A stretch of 45,034 nucleotides of DNA from a virus: positions 1 to 45,034 of IMG/VR virus record IMGVR_UViG_3300030101_004471, one strand, 5' to 3'. Under the pieces are notes generated by a model. That model had not been told where the DNA came from and searched no databases. It saw only the letters and a program-made list of their open reading frames with translations. Each line of letters starts with the position of its first letter. Within the stretch, counting starts at the first letter, position 1. Both the position numbers and the translations under genes were made by a program. Positions 7,107 to 14,843 of the stretch are shown here, piece after piece.

Positions 7107-7539
7107 TCTTGCTGGTGCCTCAGAGGGCGCTGAAAACTTGGCATCTGCATATGTAGATGTAACGACGGACAAGAAACTGGACCCCGAGGCCATCGGTGGT
7201 TCTCTCCTAGAAAGAATGCCAGATCCCACTGGTTGGCGGCTGCTCATTCTTCCCTATCGGGGAAAGGGCAAAACTGACGGGGGTATTTATCTTCCGGACA
7301 AGGTTGTTGAGGAAAGCACCGTGTCCACGCAGGTGGGTTACGTCTTAAAAGTCGGAAAGCTGGCATATAAGGATTCCGAGAAATTTCCGTTTGGCGCGTG
7401 GTGTAAGCAGGGCGATTGGGTCATGTTTGCGCGGTATGCGGGCTCGCGGTTTCGGATAGACGGCGGGGAAGTCAGGATTCTTAACGATGATGAGATTCTT
7501 GCACGGATCAAAGAACCCGAAGACATTCTTCATTTCTAG
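7099..7539 (+). CDS. GroES-like co-chaperonin
   Basis: Phage version of the 10-kDa lid of the GroEL chaperonin. After an N-terminal extension of about 40 residues, the Cpn10 fold is recognisable: a mobile loop with GGIYLP (61-66, corresponding to GGIVL in bacterial GroES), a beta strand VGYVLKVGKLAY, the GDWVMF strand (105-110) and the C-terminal DDEILARI (130-137). It lies directly before scaffold and capsid genes, so it probably recruits host GroEL to fold the capsid protein, as gp31 does in T4. No GroEL gene is present. Confidence 0.88.
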   Translation: MVDLAGASEGAENLASAYVDVTTDKKLDPEAIGGSLLERMPDPTGWRLLILPYRGKGKTDGGIYLPDKVVEESTVSTQVGYVLKVGKLAYKDSEKFPFGAWCKQGDWVMFARYAGSRFRIDGGEVRILNDDEILARIKEPEDILHF

Positions 7540-7548
7540 GAGTAGGTG

Positions 7549-8424
7549 ATGGCTGAAGAAAAAGCTCAGATTGAGCTCGACCTTGAGGACGAGGTCGAAA
7601 CCGTTATTGAAGTTCCCGGGGAGGAACAGGAAGAAACCAAAGTAGAGGTTTCTCAAGAAGAGGACAATTTCGAGAAGGCCGAGAGCGCCACGCAAAAGCG
7701 CATTGACCGCCTGACCAAAAAAATGCGTGAGGCAGAGCGCCAGCGTGAGGAAGCGTTGAAATATGCACAGAGTGTGCAGGCGGAAGCGCAGCAGCTCAAG
7801 CAGCGCATGGACACGCTTGATACCAGCTATGTGCAAGAGTATAGCAACCGCGTAGAAAGCCAGATGTCCTCCGCTGAAAGTGAGCTTGCTCGGGCCATGG
7901 AGGTTGGGGATACTAATGCTGTTGTGGAGGCACAACGCAAAATCACTCGCTTAGCTATTGAAAATGACCGGGCAGAACAGGCTAAAGCTCAACAAGAGCG
8001 ATCAGCTCAGGCGGCTGAAGCTCAGCCGACAGCGGAGGTTTCGCAACCTAGCCAGCAGGCCCAGCCGCGCCGACCGGATCCGAAGGCTGAATCGTGGGCG
8101 CAAAAGAATGAGTGGTTTGGTTCCGACGAGGCCATGACTTACGCGGCCTTTGGCGTACATAAAAAATTAGTCGAAGATGAAGGGTTTGACCCGAAGTCGG
8201 ATGATTACTATACTGAACTTGACAGGCGTATGTCGGAAGAATTTCCTCATAAGCTTGGCAACTCCGGGGGAAGCAAGCGGCCAGCCCAGACCGTAGCTTC
8301 TGTATCCCGCAACTCATCTGGGCGCAGCAGTGGGAAAAAGGTTAGACTCACCCCTAGCCAAGTCGCGATTGCGAAGAAATTGGGTGTGCCGCTTGAAGAA
8401 TACGCAAAGCACGTGAAGGAGTAA
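7549..8424 (+). CDS. Capsid scaffolding protein
   Basis: Predicted internal scaffold that templates the procapsid and is then removed. The 291-residue product is strongly acidic at the N-terminus (first 50 residues), has a long Glu/Gln/Ala-rich coiled coil (about 45-155) and a basic C-terminus with the helical KKLGVPLEEYAKHV, a typical capsid-binding end. Gene order (portal, scaffold, capsid) supports the call. The ATG at 7549 is preferred to the GTG at 7546 because it sits six bases after AGGAG. Confidence 0.85.
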   Translation: MAEEKAQIELDLEDEVETVIEVPGEEQEETKVEVSQEEDNFEKAESATQKRIDRLTKKMREAERQREEALKYAQSVQAEAQQLKQRMDTLDTSYVQEYSNRVESQMSSAESELARAMEVGDTNAVVEAQRKITRLAIENDRAEQAKAQQERSAQAAEAQPTAEVSQPSQQAQPRRPDPKAESWAQKNEWFGSDEAMTYAAFGVHKKLVEDEGFDPKSDDYYTELDRRMSEEFPHKLGNSGGSKRPAQTVASVSRNSSGRSSGKKVRLTPSQVAIAKKLGVPLEEYAKHVKE

Positions 8425-8427
8425 GCG

Positions 8428-8907
8428 ATGACTGAAGAAATGTTTGAAGGCTCGGTTAAGAGAACTCCTCGCGCAAAAACAACTCGGGAGAAGACGGCTA
8501 GGCGTAAGCCGTGGGCTCCCCCGTCTATGTTAGATGCACCGCCTGCACCGGATGGGTTCAAGCATCGTTGGATCCGGGCTGAAACCCGTGGTTTTGACGA
8601 TACGAAGAACGTCAGCGCAAAAATGCGTGAGGGCTGGGAACTGGTCCGTAGGGACGAGTACCCAGACTTTGAGGCCCCGGTAGTTGAATCAGGTAAGTAT
8701 CAAGGTGTGTTTGGTGTGGGTGGACTTGTTCTCGCTCGCATACCGTTGGAGACTGTTGACGAAAGGGCTGCGTACTTCCAAGGAAGGACAAAGGACCAGA
8801 TGGAAGCGGTGGACTCTGATATGATGCGTGAGAATGCTCATTCGACAATGACGATCAGTAACCCTGAACGTCAATCCCGTGTAACCTTTGGGGGTACTAG
8901 AAAGTAA
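8428..8907 (+). CDS. Probable capsid-associated protein, unknown function
   Basis: 159 residues, with a basic N-terminal tail (about 1-30), a compact central region (40-110) containing HRWIRAETRGFDD and MREGWELVRRDEYPD, and a polar C-terminus. An AAGGAG site lies seven bases before the ATG. The place between scaffold and capsid genes makes a virion or head-assembly role likely. The function is not recognised. Confidence 0.75.
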   Translation: MTEEMFEGSVKRTPRAKTTREKTARRKPWAPPSMLDAPPAPDGFKHRWIRAETRGFDDTKNVSAKMREGWELVRRDEYPDFEAPVVESGKYQGVFGVGGLVLARIPLETVDERAAYFQGRTKDQMEAVDSDMMRENAHSTMTISNPERQSRVTFGGTRK

Positions 8908-8930
8908 CCCCGCAATCTGGAGTAAAGTAA

Positions 8931-9566
8931 ATGGCAAATGCCCTTACTGGTGGCTATGGCCTTCGTCCGATTGGGATTACGGGTAGCGGTCCAAACTCTA
9001 CTGGGACAACCCAGTATGAAATCGCATCCGACAACACCGACGCGATTTATCACGGCGGTATTGTAATTCCTCTCGCGGCAGGCGTCATAGGCAAAACAGA
9101 TCAAGCGGTGGCACCGCTTGGTGTTCTAAACGGCGTTGAGTACGTTGACTCTAATACGGGTAAAACCGTGTTTAGCAACTACTGGCCCGGCGCAAACAAC
9201 GTGAGTGTTAACACGAACCATCCTGTTAAGGCTTTCGTATTTGACAACCCAATGCAGCTTTTCAGTGTTGTTGCCGACGGCACTAACACTAATCGTGCAA
9301 CCGCACTCGCGGACGTCTTTGCAAACGCTAGCATGGCATCTGTGAACAATGGCAGCACTAGCACTGGTCAATCCAGCGATATGTTGGATATTAGCTCAGC
9401 GGCTAATACTGCCACGTTAGACGTTCGTATTTGTGGTCTTTATGAAGATGAAGCCAATGAAGATTACTCAGCAGTGGGTCATCAGTATATTGTTCGTCTT
9501 TTGGGTCACTACAACTCTGGTACATGCGCCGCAGTGGGTACACTCGCGCATACCGGCATAGCGTAA
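8931..9566 (+). CDS. Probable virion structural protein (head decoration-like)
   Basis: 211 residues, low in charge and rich in Gly, Ala, Thr, Asn and Val, predicted mostly beta. Placed directly before the major capsid gene with its own GGAG site. Composition and position fit a head decoration or minor capsid protein. No catalytic or binding motif is visible, and the assignment is by context. Confidence 0.65.
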   Translation: MANALTGGYGLRPIGITGSGPNSTGTTQYEIASDNTDAIYHGGIVIPLAAGVIGKTDQAVAPLGVLNGVEYVDSNTGKTVFSNYWPGANNVSVNTNHPVKAFVFDNPMQLFSVVADGTNTNRATALADVFANASMASVNNGSTSTGQSSDMLDISSAANTATLDVRICGLYEDEANEDYSAVGHQYIVRLLGHYNSGTCAAVGTLAHTGIA

Positions 9567-9578
9567 GGGGGCTTAGAC

Positions 9579-10487
9579 ATGGCTATTTCAAGAGCACAAC
9601 TAGCTAAAGAGCTAGAGCCCGGTCTGAATGCACTCTTTGGTTTGGAGTACGACCGTTACGACAACGAACATGCGGAAATCTTTGACGAAGAGACTTCTGA
9701 TCGCGCCTTTGAAGAAGAGGTGATGCTCGGTGGTTTCGCAACCGCTCCGGTTAAGTCTGAAGGTGGAACCGTTAGCTTTGATGACGCGCAGGAGACTTTC
9801 ACTGCACGTTATACACACGAGACCATTGCGTTGGCCTTTGCGATTTCCGAAGAGGCCATCGAAGACAATCTTTATGATCGTCTGGCCTCGCGTTACACCA
9901 AAGCTTTGGCTCGTTCCATGTCTCAGACTAAGCAGATCAAAGCTGCGGCAATCTTGAACAACGCTTTTACAGCGGGTGCAAGTGCCATAGGCGATGGTGC
10001 GGCGCTTTGTTCGTCCTCTCATCCTTCGCTTACAGGTAATCAGCGTAACCTGCTGTCTACCGCGGCGGACCTGAACGAGACCTCGCTTGAGCAAATGCTC
10101 ATCGACATTGCAGGTCTCACCGATGAGCGTGGTCTCAAGATTGCTATCCGTGGTATGAAGCTCATCATTCCAAAAGAACTGCAATTCATTGCAGAGCGTG
10201 TGATGAACTCGAACCTGCGTGTAGGAACTGCGGACAATGACGCCAATGCGATCCGTAACATGGGTATGGTTCCGGACGGTGCAGTGGTTAACCACTTCTT
10301 GACCGACACGGATGCGTTCTTCATCAAGACGGATGCTCCTAACGGCTTCAAGATGTTCAACCGCTCGCCGATTAAGACTGCCATGGAAGGCGATTTTGAT
10401 ACCGGCAACATGCGCTTCAAGGCTCGTGAGCGTTACAGCTTCGGTGTATCCGATTGGCGTTGCGTTTTCGGTACGCCCGGCGCATAA
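9579..10487 (+). CDS. Major capsid protein (HK97-fold, Mu gpT-like)
   Basis: Main shell protein. The 302-residue sequence resembles the gpT-type major head subunits: an N-terminal arm, the acidic stretch EIFDEETSDRAFEEEV (about 29-44), an E-loop-like region (60-100) and the long helix followed by IRGMKLIIPKEL (about 190-201). An AGGGGG site is present. A strong intrinsic terminator follows directly, so the capsid gene ends a high-expression segment. Confidence 0.88.
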   Translation: MAISRAQLAKELEPGLNALFGLEYDRYDNEHAEIFDEETSDRAFEEEVMLGGFATAPVKSEGGTVSFDDAQETFTARYTHETIALAFAISEEAIEDNLYDRLASRYTKALARSMSQTKQIKAAAILNNAFTAGASAIGDGAALCSSSHPSLTGNQRNLLSTAADLNETSLEQMLIDIAGLTDERGLKIAIRGMKLIIPKELQFIAERVMNSNLRVGTADNDANAIRNMGMVPDGAVVNHFLTDTDAFFIKTDAPNGFKMFNRSPIKTAMEGDFDTGNMRFKARERYSFGVSDWRCVFGTPGA

Positions 10488-10512
10488 TCGAGTTGCAACA
10501 GACGACGTAGCG

Positions 10513-10545
10513 AAAGGGCGGCACTATTGCCGCCCTTTCTTTTTT
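10513..10545 (+). terminator. Intrinsic terminator after the capsid gene
   Basis: A perfect 10-bp stem, AAAGGGCGGC (10513-10522) and GCCGCCCTTT (10529-10538), with a six-base loop and a following CTTTTTT tract. This is a textbook Rho-independent terminator and the clearest in the window. The rest of the 161-base gap between capsid and the next gene shows no convincing promoter, so downstream genes may depend on read-through or on antitermination. Confidence 0.93.
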
Positions 10546-10648
10546 GTTATAAAGTGTTTTTGGGCTTAACTTTAGCTTTGTAGACAGGATCCTGCCCGCC
10601 TGACATTGCACGGACTACAAAGCGAAACCTTGTGCAAGAGGTGCTAAT

Positions 10649-11131
10649 ATGGCTTCCACCACTTTTTCGGGTCCCGTGACCTCTACTGCCGGTTTCATTT
10701 CGGGATCGGATTCTCTCGTATCTGTAGCTGCTGACGTAGCACTGACTTCTGCCGCCAACGCAGGCCGTACCATGGTCTTGGGTGTAGCGAGCGGTGCGAC
10801 TGTTACTCTCCCTGCGGCTAGCGGCACGGGCAATATTTACAGGTTTTTCGTATCAACCACGATTACATCAAACAACTACGTCATTCAGGTCGCTAACGGC
10901 GACGATACGATGGCGGGTGTGGCGATTGTCGCAAATGATGGTGGCGATACTGCGTCTATCTTTGAGACTGCTGCAACAAGCGATACGATCACGCTCAATG
11001 GAACGACCACTGGTGGGATTCTTGGGGGCACTATTGAAATTCAAGACGTAGCCTCAAACGTGTTTTCTGTCGTTGCTCGTGGTGCCGCAACCGGCTCCGA
11101 AGCTACTCCTTTCTCTGCTGCTGTATCGTAA
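10649..11131 (+). CDS. Probable decoration/head structural protein
   Basis: 160 residues, Ala/Gly/Thr/Ser/Val-rich and predicted to be all beta, with a phrase such as GATVTLPAASGTGNIYRFFV (about 49-68) typical of phage surface beta domains. It starts after an AAGAGGTG ribosome-binding site, 161 bases after the capsid gene. Likely a virion surface or head decoration protein by composition and position; no specific ligand can be named. Confidence 0.65.
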   Translation: MASTTFSGPVTSTAGFISGSDSLVSVAADVALTSAANAGRTMVLGVASGATVTLPAASGTGNIYRFFVSTTITSNNYVIQVANGDDTMAGVAIVANDGGDTASIFETAATSDTITLNGTTTGGILGGTIEIQDVASNVFSVVARGAATGSEATPFSAAVS

Positions 11132-11141
11132 GGGGCTTATC

Positions 11142-11204
11142 ATGGGTAAGCTCAACGGCGGTAAAAAGCCTGTAAAGAAGGCTGCAAAAAAGAAAAAGGG
11201 GTAA
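11142..11204 (+). CDS. Tiny lysine-rich peptide (20 aa)
   Basis: A 20-residue frame (MGKLNGGKKPVKKAAKKKKG) with nine lysines and no acidic residue. It has an AAGGGG site before its ATG, ends three bases before the next start, and its end supplies the ribosome-binding sequence of that gene. It begins a run of very basic mini-genes. It could bind nucleic acid or a head surface, but may also merely be a translational spacer. Confidence 0.5.
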   Translation: MGKLNGGKKPVKKAAKKKKG

Positions 11205-11207
11205 GCT

Positions 11208-11486
11208 ATGGCGGGCTCTGACATTAAGACAAAGCGGATTACCAGCACGGGTTCACTCGGTGTTGGCCCCACTCGTATTAGACAGATACACGTGAAAACT
11301 GGATCTGGACATCCACGGCTTACTGTTACAGATGGTTCTGGCGGCGCTACTGTCCTTGATTTGGACTTTGCTGACGCTACTGCGGACACACATTCTGTGA
11401 ACATCCCTGCTGAAGGGATTAGAGTTACCGATATTTTTGTCGGGACTCTGACCGCTATCTCGGCAGTGACGTTCTTTTTTAACTAG
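11208..11486 (+). CDS. Small beta-rich structural protein
   Basis: 92 residues, predicted almost entirely beta, with alternating Thr/Val/Gly strands and no membrane segment or cysteine. It sits within the region between decoration-like protein and adaptor genes and is the only non-basic member of this run apart from the small membrane protein. Probably a minor virion protein; function not recognised. Confidence 0.6.
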   Translation: MAGSDIKTKRITSTGSLGVGPTRIRQIHVKTGSGHPRLTVTDGSGGATVLDLDFADATADTHSVNIPAEGIRVTDIFVGTLTAISAVTFFFN

Positions 11487-11493
11487 GTGAAAC

Positions 11494-11778
11494 GTGGCTA
11501 GGCGTAAGGCAAAAATGCCGCCGCGCAACAAAAAGAATTTCCGCCCCACTAAAGCTGGGGCGGGGATGACTAAAGCTGGGGTAGCAGCGTATCGAAGGAA
11601 AAATCCCGGAAGTAAGCTTAAAACAGCGGTTACAGGCAAAGTCAAAAAAGGCAGCAAAGATGCGAAGCGTAGAAAGTCTTTCTGCGCGCGTTCTGCTGGG
11701 CAGATGAAAAAGTTTCCAAAAGCAGCGAAGAACCCTAATTCACGGCTGCGCCAAGCTCGTAGAAGGTGGAAGTGTTGA
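11494..11778 (+). CDS. Very basic protein, probable DUF6321-like
   Basis: 94 residues beginning at a GTG after a TAGGTGA site. It is strongly basic, with the block KAGVAAYRRKNPGSKLKTAV (about 27-46), then RRKSFCARSAGQMKK (about 59-73) and a C-terminal RRRWKC. From memory this pattern fits a family of short basic phage proteins labelled DUF6321; the role is not known. Nucleic-acid binding is a reasonable inference from the charge. It overlaps the next gene by one base. Confidence 0.65.
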   Translation: MARRKAKMPPRNKKNFRPTKAGAGMTKAGVAAYRRKNPGSKLKTAVTGKVKKGSKDAKRRKSFCARSAGQMKKFPKAAKNPNSRLRQARRRWKC

Positions 11779-11936
11779 TGAAGGCCGAGGACGTTTTGAA
11801 ACTTTTGGAAAAGCACGAAGAAGAGTGCACTCGACGTTATGCTGATATCCAAAAACAACTGGATAAACTGGACATGCGGTTATGGGGCATTGCCGCCTTG
11901 ATTGTAGCCGCGGCCATTGCTCAAAAGGTGTTCTAA
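11778..11936 (+). CDS. Small coiled-coil/transmembrane protein, XhlA-like
   Basis: A 52-residue frame starting at an ATG that overlaps the preceding stop (TGATG) and ending with TAATG into the next gene. Residues 1-32 are a charged amphipathic helix (KHEEECTRRYADIQKQLDKLD) and residues about 35-49 form one hydrophobic segment (LWGIAALIVAAAIAQ). This helix-plus-C-terminal-membrane layout is that of the XhlA hemolysin/holin accessory family. The double overlap with neighbours supports it as a real gene. It lies far from the holin/endolysin pair. Confidence 0.6.
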   Translation: MKAEDVLKLLEKHEEECTRRYADIQKQLDKLDMRLWGIAALIVAAAIAQKVF

Positions 11937-12169
11937 TGGGAAGTGTAGTAAATCTTGGATCGGGTGCTTGCCCTGTTCGCAAAACAAAGAAAAGCGAAGT
12001 TGTTCGCATGAAAAAAGGCGGAAAGGTGAAAAGTGGCGGCAAGATTTGTCCGAAAGGAAAAGCATGGGCTAAGCGGACGTTTGATACATACCCGTCAGCC
12101 TATGCGAATATGGCCGCGTCAAAATATTGTAAGGACCCCAACTACGCCAAAAAGTCAAAAGGTAAATAA
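11936..12169 (+). CDS. Small basic Cys-containing protein
   Basis: 77 residues when started at the ATG overlapping the previous stop. It contains a Gly/Lys stretch MKKGGKVKSGGK (about 25-36) and the block KGKAWAKRTFDTYPSAYANM (41-60) followed by CKDPNYAKK. Three cysteines are spread over the protein. The net charge is strongly positive. No function is recognised; nucleic-acid or capsid binding is possible. A longer frame begins upstream but would overlap the whole end of the membrane-protein gene. Confidence 0.6.
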   Translation: MGSVVNLGSGACPVRKTKKSEVVRMKKGGKVKSGGKICPKGKAWAKRTFDTYPSAYANMAASKYCKDPNYAKKSKGK

Positions 12170-12298
12170 ATGTTAACCGGAAGAGCCAAGACGCAAGTTA
12201 AAAAAGTTGCTAAAAAACTTAGAAAAGCTTCTAAAGCTCATGCGGGGCAGGCAAAGACTTTGTCTAAATTGGTAAAAAACGGGAAAAGTAAGAAGTAA
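12170..12298 (+). CDS. Lysine-rich 42-aa helical protein
   Basis: A 42-residue frame with an ATG directly after the previous stop (TAAATG) and a TAATG overlap into the next gene. It carries 13 lysines, two arginines and no acidic residue, and reads like a histone-H1 or DNA-binding tail (for example VKKVAKKLRKASKAH, about 10-24). The start/stop coupling with both neighbours is the main evidence for expression. Confidence 0.55.
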   Translation: MLTGRAKTQVKKVAKKLRKASKAHAGQAKTLSKLVKNGKSKK

Positions 12299-12684
12299 TG
12301 GGTCAGCTTAAAGAATGGGTAAAACAGGATTGGGTAAGGATAGGCAGCGATGGTTCTATCAAAGGTAAGTGTGGTACTTCAAAAGATAAGAAAAACCCTG
12401 ATCGTTGTCTTCCAAGAGCTAAAGCTAATAGCCTCTCGAAGGCTGAACGCGCTACGACAGCTCGTAAGAAGAAAAAAGCAGGAGCCAAAGGTAAAACCGT
12501 CGTTGCAAACACCAAGCGAGCGAAAGTCACCAACCTTAAAAACGGCGGCGCGGTCGGCTACGAAACGAAAGCCAAAAGGCCGTTCAGGGGCAAAAAAATA
12601 ACCGGGACAGCGGTCGCCCGGGGGTGTGGGGTAGTAATGGCAGACCGCAGGAAACGAACTAAGGGTTCAGTAAGTCAAGCGTAG
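12298..12684 (+). CDS. Basic protein, probable DUF5872-like
   Basis: 128 residues. The N-terminal part has KEWVKQDWVRIGSDGSIKG (about 5-23) and KNPDRCLPRAKANSLSKAE (about 32-50), a layout that from memory resembles DUF5872-type phage proteins. The C-terminal part is Lys/Arg-rich with a Gly-Gly pair (NGGAVGY) and RGCGVVMADRRKRT. Function unknown; the strong positive charge suggests contact with nucleic acid or an acidic surface. Confidence 0.6.
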   Translation: MGQLKEWVKQDWVRIGSDGSIKGKCGTSKDKKNPDRCLPRAKANSLSKAERATTARKKKKAGAKGKTVVANTKRAKVTNLKNGGAVGYETKAKRPFRGKKITGTAVARGCGVVMADRRKRTKGSVSQA

Positions 12685-12693
12685 GAGCGTAAA

Positions 12694-12993
12694 ATGGCTA
12701 AAGAATATATGACAATGGACGAGTATGCGGCCACTCTTGTTGGTGGCGGTATGAAATCTAAAGGCATGGCTAGGGGCGGTAAAGTAAAAGCCAAAGGTAT
12801 GGCCAAAGGTGGCAAGGTAAAAGCCAAAGGTATGGCCAAGGGCGGTAAGGTCGCTAAAATGGCTGGCGGCGGCATGATGAAGAAGAAGGGTTACGCCAAG
12901 GGCGGAAAAGTCAGGGCAAAGGGCATGGCCGCAGGCGGCAAAGTCCGCGGGATGAAGAAGAAGGGTTACGCCAAGGGCGGCAAGGTAAAGTAA
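12694..12993 (+). CDS. Gly/Lys/Met repeat protein
   Basis: 99 residues made largely of imperfect 11-residue units of the type GMAKGGKVKAK (24-34, 35-45, 46-56, and variants at 66-76, 77-90 and 91-99). The N-terminal 20 residues (MAKEYMTMDEYAATLVGGGM) are the only non-repetitive part. The protein is highly basic and probably disordered. An AGGAG site is present. The GGKV motif recalls Gly-Gly motifs in the ejection-type proteins further downstream. Function not known. Confidence 0.6.
   Translation: MAKEYMTMDEYAATLVGGGMKSKGMARGGKVKAKGMAKGGKVKAKGMAKGGKVAKMAGGGMMKKKGYAKGGKVRAKGMAAGGKVRGMKKKGYAKGGKVK
12763..12990 (+). repeat. Tandem 33-bp coding repeats
   Basis: Three consecutive 33-bp units (12763-12861) encode GMA-[RK]-GGKV with short Lys/Ala linkers; three more divergent units follow to the end of the gene. 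Nucleotide similarity between the first copies is high (for example AAAGCCAAAGGTATGGCCAA occurs twice), so copy number may vary between relatives by slippage or recombination. Confidence 0.7.
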
Positions 12994-12994
12994 C

Positions 12995-13672
12995 TTGCCT
13001 TATCTTCAAAGCAATATTCCGCACTTCAAGTGTTGGGTGCGGAAAGAGTACACCTGTAATCATTTGAATTATCATGGTGAGTTCATTCATGCCATGGCTA
13101 TTGCGGTGACGACCATGCCTAGTCGTTGTTTAAGCTTTCAAATGATATTTACCGGCTGTGAAGCTGACGAAACTGATCAACCCAATGTTCACGGGGGCGC
13201 GATGTGGGCAAGAATGCCCATAACCGCCCTTGTTGGAGACACCCCCCTTGAAGAATGGCCGGAACCTATGCCCGTCCATTTGGCTCAACCTTGGGACTGT
13301 ATGTCCCATACACACGCAGTTTATCGTTTAGACCGAGCTCATCCCTGCCCGTGGATTGCTAAAATAGGCCCTGAGTTTTATCCGGCTAAATACTATTTTA
13401 CCGTGGACTACACCGAGAGCGAGATCGCGGATGACCCTGCACAGCACAAGCAAAGCCACGTTTTAGAGCTTTTGGATGCTGGCCCTTATACGGGGAACAT
13501 CGTTGCCCTGCCCAACAACCGAGTGCGAGTAACGCATCCTGCTTGGTTTGAAACTGGTGAAGGACCCCCAGATTTCCTTCCATCTCAACACATACACTAT
13601 TCAAAATCGGATTTAGACTATACCATGGACGTAAATCAGATTTTTGATAATCTGTATGCGGAGAAAAAGTGA
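12995..13672 (+). CDS. Unknown virion-region protein, Trp/His/Cys-rich
   Basis: 225 residues starting at a TTG one base after the preceding stop, with AAGGT upstream; the next in-frame ATG (codon 33) would remove a well-formed N-terminus (MPYLQSNIPHFKCWVRKEY). The protein is rich in Trp, His and Pro, with an acidic C-terminal half. No membrane segment is seen. It overlaps the adaptor gene by one base (ATGA), which suggests it belongs to the neck/tail group. Function not recognised. Confidence 0.7.
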   Translation: MPYLQSNIPHFKCWVRKEYTCNHLNYHGEFIHAMAIAVTTMPSRCLSFQMIFTGCEADETDQPNVHGGAMWARMPITALVGDTPLEEWPEPMPVHLAQPWDCMSHTHAVYRLDRAHPCPWIAKIGPEFYPAKYYFTVDYTESEIADDPAQHKQSHVLELLDAGPYTGNIVALPNNRVRVTHPAWFETGEGPPDFLPSQHIHYSKSDLDYTMDVNQIFDNLYAEKK

Positions 13673-14340
13673 TGGCAACTTCGGGTAGCACAAATTTTGA
13701 GTTAGACGTTGCTGACTATGTTGAAGAGGCTTTTGAGCGATGTGGGCTTGAGGTTCGCACGGGTTACGATCTCAAGACAGCGCGACGGTCGTTGAATTTA
13801 ATGTTAGCCGAGTGGGCTAACCGCGGTTTAAATCAATGGACTATTACAGAGCGCACACAAACTGTTACGGATGGCACCTCTGCTTATTCGTTGGGAACTG
13901 ACGTAATTGACATTTTGTCGGCTGTTGTTCGCCGTAGCAGCACAGACTTTGCATTGGAGCGTATCAGTCGGGATGCTTATCAGAATATTCCCACAAAAAG
14001 CACGGAAGGTCGTCCTTCACAGTTCTTCTTGGACCGTCAGATCACCCCTTCTTTGAAATTATGGCCTACTCCAGAAAATAGCACGGATGTCATTCATTAC
14101 AACGCTTTGACCCGTATGGATGATGCAGATTCTGCCACTAATACCGTAGAGGTTCCTTTTCGTTTCTACCCCTGTCTTGCCGCGGGATTAGCTTACTATA
14201 TCTCTATGAAGCGAGCCCCAGACCGTATTCAACTTTTGAAAGCGGTGTATGAAGAAGAGTTTGAGCGAGCTATGACTGAAGATCGTGATCGAGCTTCTTA
14301 TAACGTAGTTCCAAACTATCAATATTTTAGGGTAAATTAA
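13672..14340 (+). CDS. Head-tail adaptor protein (P22 gp4-like)
   Basis: 222-residue protein predicted to bind below the portal and connect it with the tail, as P22 gp4 or T7 gp11 do. The N-terminal helical block VADYVEEAFERCGLEVRTGY and ARRSLNLMLAEWANRG (about 10-53) is typical of these adaptors; a beta region and C-terminal helices follow. The ATG at 13672 is chosen over the GTG at 13669 because it overlaps the previous TGA and is correctly spaced from GGAG. Confidence 0.8.
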   Translation: MATSGSTNFELDVADYVEEAFERCGLEVRTGYDLKTARRSLNLMLAEWANRGLNQWTITERTQTVTDGTSAYSLGTDVIDILSAVVRRSSTDFALERISRDAYQNIPTKSTEGRPSQFFLDRQITPSLKLWPTPENSTDVIHYNALTRMDDADSATNTVEVPFRFYPCLAAGLAYYISMKRAPDRIQLLKAVYEEEFERAMTEDRDRASYNVVPNYQYFRVN

Positions 14341-14843
14341 TGTCTAAGTTTGCTACGGGGAAAAATGCTTATGCCGTATCGGATAGATCCGGGCTTCGGC
14401 ATCGGTACAAAGACATGCGGCGAGAGTGGAATGGTCTTCTTGTAAGCAAGGACGAGTTTGAGCCCAAGCATGAACAGTTGGGCCCTTTTCGTTCTAGAGC
14501 AGATCCAGAAGCTTTAGCTGACGCTAGGCCGGATAGAACGGAACCCGCGCTAGAGCGCATTTTGGTAAAAGACTCGTTTACATCGGGATCTTCAGGAAGT
14601 GCAGTTATTACGGTGAGAGAGATCAGCCATGGCCGAACCACGGGAAACACCGTTCGTTTTAGAAAGGCAAATGGATTTGATGGGTTTACAAGCGTCGTTC
14701 TTCAAAATAGTTCAGGTTATTCGATCACGGTTACAGATACTGACACCTACACGTTTACGGCATCCTCCGGTACAGCCACCACGGGTGGTCAACGCGGGGG
14801 AGGTGAAAATGCGACTGCCGGGCCGGTAACCTTGGAGGCATAA
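14340..14843 (+). CDS. Virion protein with C-terminal beta domain
   Basis: 167 residues. The N-terminal half is charged (YKDMRREWNGLLVSKDEFEP, about 23-42) and the C-terminal half (75-160) is Thr/Ser/Gly-rich and predicted beta (SYSITVTDTDTYTFTASSG style). It starts in a TAATG overlap with the adaptor gene and is followed directly by the next connector gene, so it is probably a neck or tail protein. No specific function is recognised. Confidence 0.7.
   Translation: MSKFATGKNAYAVSDRSGLRHRYKDMRREWNGLLVSKDEFEPKHEQLGPFRSRADPEALADARPDRTEPALERILVKDSFTSGSSGSAVITVREISHGRTTGNTVRFRKANGFDGFTSVVLQNSSGYSITVTDTDTYTFTASSGTATTGGQRGGGENATAGPVTLEA

Noticed and set aside
9612-10295. Antisense frame of 227 codons opposite the capsid gene
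   Set aside because: The capsid protein is clearly supported; the opposite frame has unnatural composition and no start signal.
10544-10572. Possible promoter after the capsid terminator (TTGTTA, 17 bases, TAACTT)
   Set aside because: Both hexamers are poor matches, and the -35 overlaps the terminator T-tract.
12763-12990. CRISPR-like array from regularly spaced repeats
   Set aside because: The repeats are in frame, contiguous and protein-coding, without unique spacers.
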